From positions 496,001 to 560,000 of the forward strand of contig NZ_FNOH01000003.1 of NCBI RefSeq assembly GCF_900106535.1: a DNA stretch of 64,000 bases. Direction: 5' to 3'. The position numbers were made by a program, and so were the translations under genes. This document shows, in pieces, positions 8,676 to 16,340 of this stretch. The notes beneath the pieces were generated by a model. That model was not told the origin of the DNA, searched no databases, and worked only from the letters and a program-made list of their open reading frames with translations. Within the stretch, counting starts at the first letter, position 1. Each line of letters begins with the position of its first letter. The stretch comes from Myxococcus xanthus. GTDB lineage: Bacteria; Myxococcota; Myxococcia; Myxococcales; Myxococcaceae.

Positions 8676-9992
8676 ATGGCCGTCTTCCGACAAATTGTGC
8701 AGTGTGAGTTTTGTGCAGCCACAACATTGATCCGCATCCAAATTGGTTATCTAGAGCAGCATCCGATCCGCGTGCCCTGCGGATCCTGCGGCGTCTTGAT
8801 CTCTGCTACAGCTTTCGTCAGCCAAAGCAAGCCCAAATTTTGGGTGGACTATCGAAATGCCAAGCTGGTGGATGATGAATCAGGCGACTTCTACATCGAA
8901 GCCTCGCCAGAATTTCTGACCGAGAAACTCCAGAAGTTAGACAGAAGGGCGCCACCTCTCGACTTTAGTCCATTTATAAAAGCATTCGCGGTGATGGGCG
9001 ACAAGGGATATGAGGAGTTTGGTAGAAACATACAGCGGTTTTCTCACATCCTTAAGACGTCTTGGCCGCAGATTCAGCGCATAAATCAGCTATGGCTCAG
9101 TAGGGCGCTTCCTCAGCTTGCGCGGGAAATTTTGACCATGCAGGCGAGATTGGAGTTCCTAGCACCCAATCAGCTGTCCATAAGCAACGAATTACAATCA
9201 CTTATGGCTGTGCATCGTCTGAATCTGCTCTTCATTAGCCCGATTCGTAATCCCGAGCGCTTTGAAGAGATAACCAAGCTGATATTCAAGGCGCTCAAGA
9301 AATTTTCGGCAGCCCAAATTGCAGATCTCATGGATTTTGGTGAGATGCTGAATCAGAGGGGTTACCTTCAGCAGCTTGAGGAGAAGTTCCTTTGTCTTAC
9401 TGAGTTGTTTGTGGAGCGTTTTAGATTCTTAATTCCTGTGTTTGGCTTGCGTTATTATCAGAGCAGAGACCCAGACTTGCTTGAGCGCAAGGGAGTTACT
9501 ACGACTTCTTTCGAGGATCTTAAGCAGTTGTTTCTGTTCTCCCATGAGATTATTTCTGAATCGCTCACGCTCATTGTCGGTTGGAACAACGTGCGCAATC
9601 GCGGAGGCTGGTCCCGGATGGCTCCGCGCAGAGAAGATGTCCAGACTCTTTCTCAATATGAAGACAAGTCGCTAGATGCGCGCGCACAATATCTGGACGG
9701 TTCAGAGGTCTTCGACCGTCTCTTGCATAACTATTGGGATGAGCCACTTTGCAGTAGCATCGCCCATGGTTTTCACAAGTATGAGGGTGTCGAGCAGCGA
9801 GTGATTTACTACGCGGGTGGGCTCAAAGACGAAGCGAATAAACGAAGTGTTTTCCTGGTTGAATTCACTCATAGATGCCTAGAGCTATTTCTTGCGGCCC
9901 AGGATGTCGCAGAGCTTTTATATCAGACTCAGAAATTGGTTTTTGGGAGACAGGGGCAGCAATCAATTCCGCCACCGATTCGTAGGAGATAA
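8676..9992 (+). CDS. Zinc-ribbon protein of unknown function, divergent partner of the NACHT-WD40-SIR2 gene
   Basis: A 438-residue protein I do not recognise. The N-terminus carries a probable zinc ribbon (CEFC near residue 10 and CGSC near 37). The rest is mainly helical with no signal peptide or obvious transmembrane helix, and the C-terminus ends in a basic PPPIRRR. No catalytic motif is evident. The gene is visibly poorer in GC than the surrounding chromosome (many A/T third positions), which indicates recent acquisition. It is transcribed away from the NACHT-WD40-SIR2 gene across a 186-bp gap (from 8489) containing a palindrome. The shared control region and island setting suggest, but do not prove, that both belong to one defence module. 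Confidence 0.75.
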   Translation: MAVFRQIVQCEFCAATTLIRIQIGYLEQHPIRVPCGSCGVLISATAFVSQSKPKFWVDYRNAKLVDDESGDFYIEASPEFLTEKLQKLDRRAPPLDFSPFIKAFAVMGDKGYEEFGRNIQRFSHILKTSWPQIQRINQLWLSRALPQLAREILTMQARLEFLAPNQLSISNELQSLMAVHRLNLLFISPIRNPERFEEITKLIFKALKKFSAAQIADLMDFGEMLNQRGYLQQLEEKFLCLTELFVERFRFLIPVFGLRYYQSRDPDLLERKGVTTTSFEDLKQLFLFSHEIISESLTLIVGWNNVRNRGGWSRMAPRREDVQTLSQYEDKSLDARAQYLDGSEVFDRLLHNYWDEPLCSSIAHGFHKYEGVEQRVIYYAGGLKDEANKRSVFLVEFTHRCLELFLAAQDVAELLYQTQKLVFGRQGQQSIPPPIRRR

Positions 9993-10198
9993 TCCTAAAG
10001 CGTGTGGAATCTCGTGAGGTTTGTGTCGGTCTCCAGTCTCATAGGGCCAGGGGACGGGGACTTTCGCCAGCTACATGGGACCAAGCCATCGTCAGGGGCA
10101 CACGGGGCCACCCGTGGGGTGGGTGGCCCGTATCCGTCCGGCGGACGCCGTGCTGCGGGGCATTGCCGACCTGAGCGGTTTCGGTCATCCCTCGACGG

Positions 10199-10282
10199 AT
10201 GCCGAAGAGAGTTGTGAAGCCGGAGTGGCTACGGGTCGCTGAGTAGTTCGAAGCGAGCGGGCTGACGCAGCGCGAGTTCGCC
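10199..10282 (+). pseudogene. Remnant of an IS66-type accessory (TnpA-like) gene
   Basis: Translating from ATG 10199 gives MPKRVVKPEWLRVAE, an in-frame TAG (10244-10246), then FEASGLTQREFA. This matches the start of IS66 TnpA-type helix-turn-helix proteins, in which a W-x-x-x-x-E-F-x-x-S-G-L-T-Q-R-E-F segment is characteristic. Similarity ends after about 84 bp. With an internal stop and no continuation it is a broken fragment. Confidence 0.6.
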
Positions 10283-10370
10283 GGTACCCGTCCGGATGAC
10301 CCTCCCGGTACCCGTGCCGATGCGCGGCGCCGGTAGCGTCTACCCCGCTTCAGGCAAGCTCCACAGTTCT

Positions 10371-10740
10371 GAGGTGGGGCTCGGTATGGGCCCGTGGCCG
10401 CCACTACGCACCGGACGGGATCCACGATCCCTGGTGGTGCGCGGCGCCAGGGGGCCGCCAATGCACGCCGGCAATCTCTTCGGCCCCGAGGTGACGCTCA
10501 GCGGGGATGGCTTTCATACGGCCGAGGCGGTGCTTGGCGCGGGTGGAGCCCACCACGCACCGGCAGGCTTCACGGTTTCGAGGTGGCGCTCGGCGCGCGT
10601 GGCGTTCACCATGCACTGGGCAGGCTCCACGGTCCGAGGTGGCAGTCGGCGCAAGCGGGCATCCTGGCTTGGAGTGCGCGGGGGCTTGTATGCTGACCAC
10701 CACAGCGCGCTGGATGGGCACCACGGCCCGAAGGTGGCGC
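10371..10740 (+). repeat. Degenerate tandem repeats, about 56-bp period
   Basis: Units starting GAGGTGGCGCTCGG and ending near GCAGGCTCCACGGTCC recur at 10371, 10488, 10524, 10580, 10636 and, less well, 10730. The best-preserved pair is 10580 and 10636, exactly 56 bp apart, as are 10524 and 10580. The period is not a multiple of three and the copies vary, so this does not look like a protein repeat. Confidence 0.55.
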
Positions 10741-10917
10741 GATGCCCGGGGTTCTATCCGGCGCTGTACTCCGGCTGGTTTAGTTCCCCGCAGGGACCAA
10801 AAAAGAACCAAATCCAATGGACGGTCCTGGACTCACCTGGACGGAAGGCCACCCCTCTTTTCAGAGGGAAAACCGGGCGGGCAACCTCTGGTCCGAGTAG
10901 GGACCAAATCCGCCTGT

Positions 10918-10942
10918 GCGGCTTCGATTCCCGCCGCCTCCA
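10918..10942 (+). other. tmRNA (ssrA) 3'-end-like segment, putative attachment site (attR)
   Basis: The bases read as a T arm plus acceptor strand: GCGGC, TTCGATT, CCCGC, then CGCCTCC and A. Four of five T-stem pairs form (the 53-61 pair is C-C), and the acceptor strand would pair with GGGGGCG through the G3-U70 wobble that marks alanine-charged RNAs. No tRNA or tmRNA 5' portion is present, so this is a fragment. Integrases commonly use the 3' ends of tRNA and tmRNA genes, leaving such a duplicate at the distal edge of the island. Its orientation predicts an intact ssrA on the plus strand to the left of the window. Confidence 0.5.
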
Positions 10943-11085
10943 ACTCTCACCGGCGGAGGCTGGTTGCCAACAGGCTCCGGCATGAAAATCTGCGCTGCCT
11001 CCGCTCAATATCTTGCCAGCCAGGGCACGCTTGAAGAGCCGTGGACGGCCGAGCAGGTGCTCCCCTGCGCCCCTGCGTCCTTCAT

Positions 11086-11535
11086 TCACATCAACATCGC
11101 GTTCACCTCATCCGTGAACGCGTGCTCGTCATCCCCATGCAGCACCAGCTTCGCGGGCCGGTCCGCCAAGGGATGCACGCACCGCACGGTGCGCGGCTCC
11201 ATCCGGTGAAGCCTGAGCACGGACGTCAACTCCCCGAACCGTGACGCCGGATACACCATGAACAGCGCGCCGCGCGGCACCAGCAGGTGGTCCGCGGCGC
11301 GCACCACGTCCTGGAGCTCACATGTCAGCTCGTGCCGGGCAATCGCCTTCTCCATGAACATGCTGCTGCGTCCGGATGCTCGCGTCCGATACGGCGGATT
11401 GCACAGCACGTGCGCGAAGCTGCCCGTGCACTCCACCGCCACAAATCGAGTCCAACGTCTCCCCTGCCCAGGCTGGAGCTCAAGCGGAACACGCCGGGGT
11501 CGGTCCTCCGGCAGGTCATGGCTCAGAACCGTCAC
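11086..11535 (-). pseudogene. Internally deleted TrmN6-like SAM-dependent methyltransferase
   Basis: A 149-codon frame whose middle is the catalytic half of a class I N6-adenine methyltransferase of the TrmN6 (YfiC) type. It has the NPPY motif in HVLCNPPYRT and the downstream ARHELTCELQDVVRAA and PASRFGELTSVLRLHRM segments. The family normally has about 250 residues with a SAM-binding motif I before NPPY. Here only about 55 residues precede NPPY and motif I is absent, as if an internal stretch had been deleted in frame. The C-terminus (after DDEHAF) also looks replaced, close to the island junction. The protein is probably inactive. It follows the DUF1015 gene by 9 bp, probably co-transcribed. 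Confidence 0.6.
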
Positions 11536-11544
11536 GCCAAGAGG

Positions 11545-12690
11545 TCAGGCCTCCCGGTCCAGATAGAGCAGCCCCGCCGGCGGCAACGGTTCGACCCGAA
11601 GCGTGCTGGGTGGCAGCGTCGCCTGCGCCTCCATCACCGCGCGCACCTCCCACAGCGGCGGCGGATTGAGGGCGAAGCCCGCCTGAAACATCCCCGACTC
11701 GACGCCCTGCACCAGCGACTCCAGGCCCTGCACTGGGTACACCTGCGAGTGCCCCGGCGCCTCCGGGTCCTTGATGCCCAGCACGGTCCGCAGCACCAGC
11801 GCGTTGAGCAACGCCAGGTCCAAGCTCCGCAGCGTGGGATTGCGCGGCGCCCCCTTCAGGTGCGCCAGGTCCAACCCCTGACGGAACCGGAGAATGCGGC
11901 CTCGTCCTCCCGGCAACACCAGCAGCACCGCGTGGTGCCCGGTGATGAGCGTGGCCAGTCGCTCTCGCGCCACCGCCAGACCGCGCGGGTTATTCAGGGG
12001 CTCATCCAGCTCGTAGACGCGCGCATACGCCGTCACCAGCGTGAGGAACGTCTCCTCCTTGAAGGTCTCCACGCCCTTGAGCGCGCGGTGGATGGGCAGC
12101 AACTCCAGGCCCGGGTCGGACAGGGGAACGACGGCCGCCAGCGTCGGGCTGCGCTCATGCAACGCCGCCAGCGGGCGCATGGGCGCTTCATCCAGCACGG
12201 CTTGGAGCCGCTTCGACACGGGAGAAGGCTCGATGCGCCGCAGCGACAGGGTGTTCTGTCCGTAGCGCCCTTCCCACACGACGATGGCGCGCGCAGAAGC
12301 CTCCGCCAACAATCCGCGCAGCACGCCATGGTCGTCCGCGGTCAGCGTGACAGCGGGCTCCGCCTCCCAGGCCCTGGGCCGGTAAGGGTCATGCTCCAGC
12401 GAGGCGCCCGCGTCCGGATTCAAAGCACACAGGAGGAAGCGCACCGGCGGGCCGCCGAGCTTGCCAGTGGGCCCCTGCACCTCCACCAGATACATCGCGG
12501 GGCGTGTGTCCCTCAGCAGCGCGCCCGAGTCCCGCAGGCGCCGCAGCTCGGCCGTGGGATTGGCCGCCTCCAAGAGGGGACGGACGTGAGACGGCTGGGG
12601 CACCGCATTGCCACGCGGCACGTAGCCGCTGGGCTCCAGCGAGGAATCCAGCGAGCCAAGAAGGGCCGAAAATGGATTGACGCGCGCCAT
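11545..12690 (-). CDS. DUF1015-family protein
   Basis: A 381-residue cytoplasmic protein beginning MARVNPFSALLGSL, the usual opening of DUF1015 proteins; the frame extends 39 bp further but with an atypical sequence. Family-like segments include PAMYLVEVQGPTG near the first third, the central ALNPDAGASLEHDPYRP region and the C-terminal PPPLWEVRAVMEAQATLPPST. The biochemical role of DUF1015 is not established; some members are loosely annotated as SerB-like. The methyltransferase remnant follows 9 bp downstream on the same strand. Confidence 0.75.
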   Translation of the reverse strand: MARVNPFSALLGSLDSSLEPSGYVPRGNAVPQPSHVRPLLEAANPTAELRRLRDSGALLRDTRPAMYLVEVQGPTGKLGGPPVRFLLCALNPDAGASLEHDPYRPRAWEAEPAVTLTADDHGVLRGLLAEASARAIVVWEGRYGQNTLSLRRIEPSPVSKRLQAVLDEAPMRPLAALHERSPTLAAVVPLSDPGLELLPIHRALKGVETFKEETFLTLVTAYARVYELDEPLNNPRGLAVARERLATLITGHHAVLLVLPGGRGRILRFRQGLDLAHLKGAPRNPTLRSLDLALLNALVLRTVLGIKDPEAPGHSQVYPVQGLESLVQGVESGMFQAGFALNPPPLWEVRAVMEAQATLPPSTLRVEPLPPAGLLYLDREA

Positions 12691-12758
12691 GTCGGGGGGA
12701 AGGTGGTGCCTCCTGCCCCGCCATGCCATGGCGCGCGCCAGGTTGCGCTAAGCCGCGT

Positions 12759-14246
12759 CTACCACCAAACGTTCGTGTACGGCCGGTCCTTCTCTGAGCG
12801 GCCAGCCATCTTCAGGGCGGAGCGGTCCACGCTCTCCTCCCACAGCAGGCTCACCGTGGTGATGGCCCCCGCCGAACCGAGGAACGACAGGACGTACGGC
12901 GTGGACTGATCGAAACCACCCAGCACCACGCCGGAGAGGAGCAGCACCACCGCACCCACGCCACCGCCGAAGATGTTGGCTCGGACGATTTGGGACGGCG
13001 TCGGGTTGTAACGCATGGTGGCCAGCGCCAGCGCGCCCGCGCCGATGCCCGGAGCCAGCAGCAGCGTGTCCCGCCACGTCTTGCCGGACACGGGCGTCCC
13101 GGAGAAGTGGATGATGGCCAACAGCAGCGCCGAGTAGGCCGCGCCCCAGCCCGCACCGGACGAAATCAGCAAGCCGTCGTTGAGCGGAAGCTGGCCACCG
13201 CCGATACCCGCCGTGAGCCATGCGCCCAGCTCCGCGCCCAGGAAGGCGGACCACGTCAGGACGCCCGCGTCCTGCGTGAAGAGGTCCATCAGGCCCGCGG
13301 TGAACATGCCGCCCACCACCGAGTTGGCGATGCTGAAGGTGGCCATGGGGCGGTCCACCCAGTTGTTGAACTGCCACCACGACGAGGCACCGAAGCCCAG
13401 GCCCGCGCCGATGAGCGTGCCCGCGAGCATTGCCTCTCGCGAGCTCTTGTCGAAGTTGAAGTCGCTGGCGAACGCCTGCGTGAAGAAGCCACCCAGCGCG
13501 CCCAGCGTCGTGTGGTGCACGATGAAGGTGAAGCTGCCCGGACCGGAGAGGAACGGACCCTGGCGCGGCCTGCCGTCCAGCATCACCCCAGTGTCCTCGA
13601 TGGGAGGCACGCCCCGCTTCGCCATGGCCCGGTCGTCCGGCGTCAGCGGCGACTGCGGCTTCGTCCGAAGCGAGTCCGGATCCGGAGGCAGCGTGGGCGC
13701 GTCGCTCGCCGTCGCGGAATCGCCCGGATAGCGAGCCGGGTCCCGCGCATCCGACGGGGGATAGGCATTCTGCGCCGGGGGATAGCCCTGCGGCGTCTGC
13801 GGCTGCGCATATGGGTCCACCGGCTGCTGCGTCTGCGGCGGCTGCGCGTACGGGTCCACCGGCTGCGTGGACGACGGCGGTTGCGCATACGGATCCGCTG
13901 ACGGCTGCTGCGTCTGCGGCTGCGCATACGGGTCCACCGGCAGCTGCGTCTGCGGCGGCTGCGCATACGGGTCCGCGGGCTGCGCGGACGCCGGCGGCTG
14001 CGCGTACGGGTCCGCGGGCTGCTGCGTCTGCGGCGGCTGCGCGTACGGATCCGCCGGCTGCTGCGGCGCCGTCTGGCGATACGTGGGCTGCGGAGGGGCC
14101 GCATAACCCGCGGGGGCAGACGGCGGCTGCGCAGCCCCCGGGGATGGATAGGTTCCGTCAGCCTGCGCCTTCGCGGGCTCCGGAAGGACCAGCGCGAGAG
14201 CGAGGGCGGTGATGGGGAGATAGCTCCAGCTTCTCAATGATGACAC
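12759..14246 (-). CDS. Exported/membrane protein with PYAQP repeat region
   Basis: A 495-residue protein starting at GTG 14246, chosen because AAGGAG lies about 8 bp upstream and a signal peptide follows (SYLPITALALALVLPEPAKA). Residues about 25-150 are low complexity with repeated (A/V)DPYAQP units rich in Pro and Gln. The C-terminal two thirds contain about six Gly/Ala-rich hydrophobic segments, suggesting a multi-pass membrane domain, and the protein ends in a hydrophilic tail with YTNVWW. I do not recognise a functional family. It is divergent from the photolyase gene, sharing a 159-bp promoter region. Confidence 0.75.
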   Translation of the reverse strand: MSSLRSWSYLPITALALALVLPEPAKAQADGTYPSPGAAQPPSAPAGYAAPPQPTYRQTAPQQPADPYAQPPQTQQPADPYAQPPASAQPADPYAQPPQTQLPVDPYAQPQTQQPSADPYAQPPSSTQPVDPYAQPPQTQQPVDPYAQPQTPQGYPPAQNAYPPSDARDPARYPGDSATASDAPTLPPDPDSLRTKPQSPLTPDDRAMAKRGVPPIEDTGVMLDGRPRQGPFLSGPGSFTFIVHHTTLGALGGFFTQAFASDFNFDKSSREAMLAGTLIGAGLGFGASSWWQFNNWVDRPMATFSIANSVVGGMFTAGLMDLFTQDAGVLTWSAFLGAELGAWLTAGIGGGQLPLNDGLLISSGAGWGAAYSALLLAIIHFSGTPVSGKTWRDTLLLAPGIGAGALALATMRYNPTPSQIVRANIFGGGVGAVVLLLSGVVLGGFDQSTPYVLSFLGSAGAITTVSLLWEESVDRSALKMAGRSEKDRPYTNVWW

Positions 14247-14405
14247 GCAAGGACTCCTTCGGTCCGGCCGGACGGCAGAAAACCACAACCTGTCCTCGGG
14301 TGCGGGAAATTGGAGCGCCATCCGACCTTCCCTGTCCCCTCGTTCACAGCCACGCACTTCTTTTCCTCCGCGACGCGAATACGGCTCGCGTATCAGTGAG
14401 GCCCC

Positions 14406-15872
14406 ATGCCTGAAGGCTTCTCGTGGTCCGAACTCGGCGTCGATTCGGCGCGCGTCCAGGTGGTGAAGGACCTCCCGCTTCCTTCCGGCCGCCGCGACTT
14501 CGTCCTCTATTGGTGCATGGTCAACCATCGCGCCGAGCAGAACCACGCGCTGGATGCCGCCATCGGTCTGGGCAACCACCTGGGCCTGCCCGTCGTCGTC
14601 TACCAGGCCATCCGTCCGGACTACCCTCATGCCTCCGACAGGCTCCACGCCTGGGCCCTGGAGGGGATGATGGACATGGCCACCGGCTGCGCCGCGCGCG
14701 GGCTGCCCTACTGGCTGGAGCTGCCCCGGACCTCGAAGGAGCACCGTCCCCGGCTGGCCCAGCTCGGCCGGCGCGCCGCCGCCATCGTGTCGGACCTGTT
14801 CCCCACGTACATCATCCCGGGCCACCTGCGCGGCGCCGCCAAGGCCCTGGACGTGCCGCTGTTCGCCGTGGATGCGTCATGCGTGGTGCCCATGCAGCGC
14901 ATCGCCACGCGGCAGATTGGCGCCTATACCTTGCGGCCCAAGCTGAAGAAGCTGTGGCCGGAGTACCTGGACCGCGCCGTGCCCAACCGCGCGGTGAAGG
15001 CCGCCGCGGCCGGACGCAAGCTGGAGCCGGACTTCGCCACGTCAGACGCACGCGAGTCCCGCGAGTCCCTGGACGCCTTCGACTTCGACCATTCGGTGGC
15101 GCCCATCCAGGAGCGCGGAGGACGCAAGGCGGGCCTCGATGCGCTCCAGGCCTTCGTGCACCAACGGTTGGAGGGCTATGACGAAGGCCGCAACGACCCG
15201 GGCCTGGCGCGACAGTCCAACCTGTCCCCCTTCTTCCACTGGGGCAACCTCTTCGCGGGAGAGGCCGCGCGCGCCGCCATCCGCGCACGCGGCGCGCAGG
15301 ATGCTTCGGTGCAGGGCTTCCTGGAGGAGCTGCTCGTCCGCCGTGAGCTGGGTTTCAACTACTGCTTCCACACGCCGGGGCCGCAGCAGCTCTCCGTGGC
15401 CTCCCTGCCTCCGTGGGCGAAGGAGACACTCACCCGCCACCAGAAGGACGCGCGCGAGCACCGCTATTCGTTGAAGCAATTGGAGACAGCGCGGACCGCG
15501 GACGGCTTGTGGAACGCGGCCCAGCGCGAGTTGGTGGAGCGTGGCCGCATCCACAACTACCTGCGCATGCTGTGGGGGAAGAAAATCCTGGAGTGGACTC
15601 CATCCCCCCAGGAAGCGCTGCAACGCATCGCGTTCCTCAACGACAAGTACGCGGTGGATGGCAGGGACCCCGCGAGCGTCGCCAACTTCATGTGGGTGCT
15701 GGGACTGCATGACCGCCCTTTCCAGGAGCGGCAGGTGCTGGGCAAGGTGCGGCCCATGAGCTCCCTGCGCACGGCGGCCAGGTACAACCTGGCACCCTAC
15801 CTGGAGCGCTGGGGCCGCCCGGAGGACCCACCGGTGAAGCTCAAGCGCGTTCGCAAGACGGCAGGCCCGTGA
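14406..15872 (+). CDS. Class II deoxyribodipyrimidine photolyase
   Basis: A 488-residue flavoprotein of the class II CPD photolyase type. It repairs cyclobutane pyrimidine dimers by light-driven electron transfer from reduced FAD. The N-terminal alpha/beta domain has the class II-like YWCMVNHRAEQNHAL motif. The FAD domain has QSNLSPFFHWG, EELLVRRELGFNYC, and the late LHDRPFQERQVLGKVRPMS segment in which class II enzymes place substrate-contacting residues. ATG 14406 is the first in-frame start after the divergent promoter region. Length is typical. The enzyme would protect surface-living, carotenoid-making myxobacteria from UV damage. Confidence 0.9.
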   Translation: MPEGFSWSELGVDSARVQVVKDLPLPSGRRDFVLYWCMVNHRAEQNHALDAAIGLGNHLGLPVVVYQAIRPDYPHASDRLHAWALEGMMDMATGCAARGLPYWLELPRTSKEHRPRLAQLGRRAAAIVSDLFPTYIIPGHLRGAAKALDVPLFAVDASCVVPMQRIATRQIGAYTLRPKLKKLWPEYLDRAVPNRAVKAAAAGRKLEPDFATSDARESRESLDAFDFDHSVAPIQERGGRKAGLDALQAFVHQRLEGYDEGRNDPGLARQSNLSPFFHWGNLFAGEAARAAIRARGAQDASVQGFLEELLVRRELGFNYCFHTPGPQQLSVASLPPWAKETLTRHQKDAREHRYSLKQLETARTADGLWNAAQRELVERGRIHNYLRMLWGKKILEWTPSPQEALQRIAFLNDKYAVDGRDPASVANFMWVLGLHDRPFQERQVLGKVRPMSSLRTAARYNLAPYLERWGRPEDPPVKLKRVRKTAGP

Positions 15873-15976
15873 GCAAGCCTGTTGACATCCGCGCGCCCAA
15901 AAGTGACACGGCGGTTCCATTCCCGCTCGGGCACGGATAAACGCACGAAGCGGGACACCGAGATCAGGAGCCAGCC

Positions 15977-16297
15977 ATGGGAATGATGAAGTTCGATATC
16001 CCCCACTCCCTCCCCAAGGAGGAGGTCAAGCAGCGCGTCGATCAGCTGCTCCAGTACTGGGGCGGCAAGTACGGCGTGAAGGCGGACTGGCAGGGGGAAG
16101 GCGCGAAAATCGTCGGCAAGGTGATGGGCATCCAAATGGACGCCTCGTTCGTCATCACCGACAAGGCCGTCGAGGGTGAGGGCACCGACCCTGGCATGTT
16201 GCTGCGCGGCCAGGCCAAGAGCTACCTGCAGAAGAAGTTCGGCTCCGTGCTCGACCCGAGCAAGAGCCTGGACCAGGTGAAGAGCAGCCTGGACTGA
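15977..16297 (+). CDS. Polyhydroxyalkanoic acid system family protein
   Basis: A 106-residue soluble protein of the PHA granule-region family. It opens with MKFDIPHSLPKEEVKQRVDQLL and has the conserved central GIQMDASFVITDKAV and C-terminal LLRGQAKSYLQKKF segments. The fold resembles small START/SRPBCC-like proteins and members are found near polyhydroxyalkanoate genes. No PHA synthase is nearby, so the exact role is unclear. AGGAG lies 6-10 bp before ATG 15977. A bidirectional hairpin separates it from the convergent frzF. Confidence 0.85.
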   Translation: MGMMKFDIPHSLPKEEVKQRVDQLLQYWGGKYGVKADWQGEGAKIVGKVMGIQMDASFVITDKAVEGEGTDPGMLLRGQAKSYLQKKFGSVLDPSKSLDQVKSSLD

Positions 16298-16312
16298 CGT
16301 GAAGCCTGGGAC

Positions 16313-16340
16313 GCGGCCCCTGCCTCAGCGCAGGGGCTGC
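16313..16340. terminator. Hairpin terminator between PHA-system gene and frzF
   Basis: An 11-bp stem (GCGGCCCCTGC with GCAGGGGCTGC, one G-U) and a 6-base loop overlap the frzF stop codon. There is no U-tract, as is common in this GC-rich DNA. It can act on both converging transcripts. Confidence 0.6.

Larger units (their letters stand above)
9993..11085. other. Gene-poor junction strip of the island (remnants and repeats)
   Basis: About 1.1 kb without a credible intact gene. It contains an interrupted IS66 accessory-gene fragment (10199-10282), a degenerate 56-bp repeat array (about 10371-10740), repeated (G/A)GGACCAAA-type short motifs at 10792, 10805 and 10899, and a tmRNA-3'-end-like segment (10918-10942). 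The short reading frames here look like chance frames in GC-rich DNA. The content fits the decayed edge of an integrated element. Confidence 0.7.

Noticed and set aside
10371..10740. 56-bp repeats considered as CRISPR
   Set aside because: Whole units are similar, with no conserved repeat alternating with unique spacers, and no cas genes nearby.
10860..10945. Complete tRNA or tmRNA gene
   Set aside because: Only the T arm and acceptor strand can be recognised; no 5' acceptor strand, D arm or tag reading frame was found upstream.
10296..10985. 229-codon plus-strand frame in the junction strip
   Set aside because: It spans the degenerate repeats and the tmRNA-like segment, has no ribosome site or domain, and looks like chance.
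11287..12909. Plus-strand 540-codon frame opposite the DUF1015 and methyltransferase genes
   Set aside because: Arg/Gln/His-rich translation typical of antisense frames; it overlaps recognisable minus-strand proteins.
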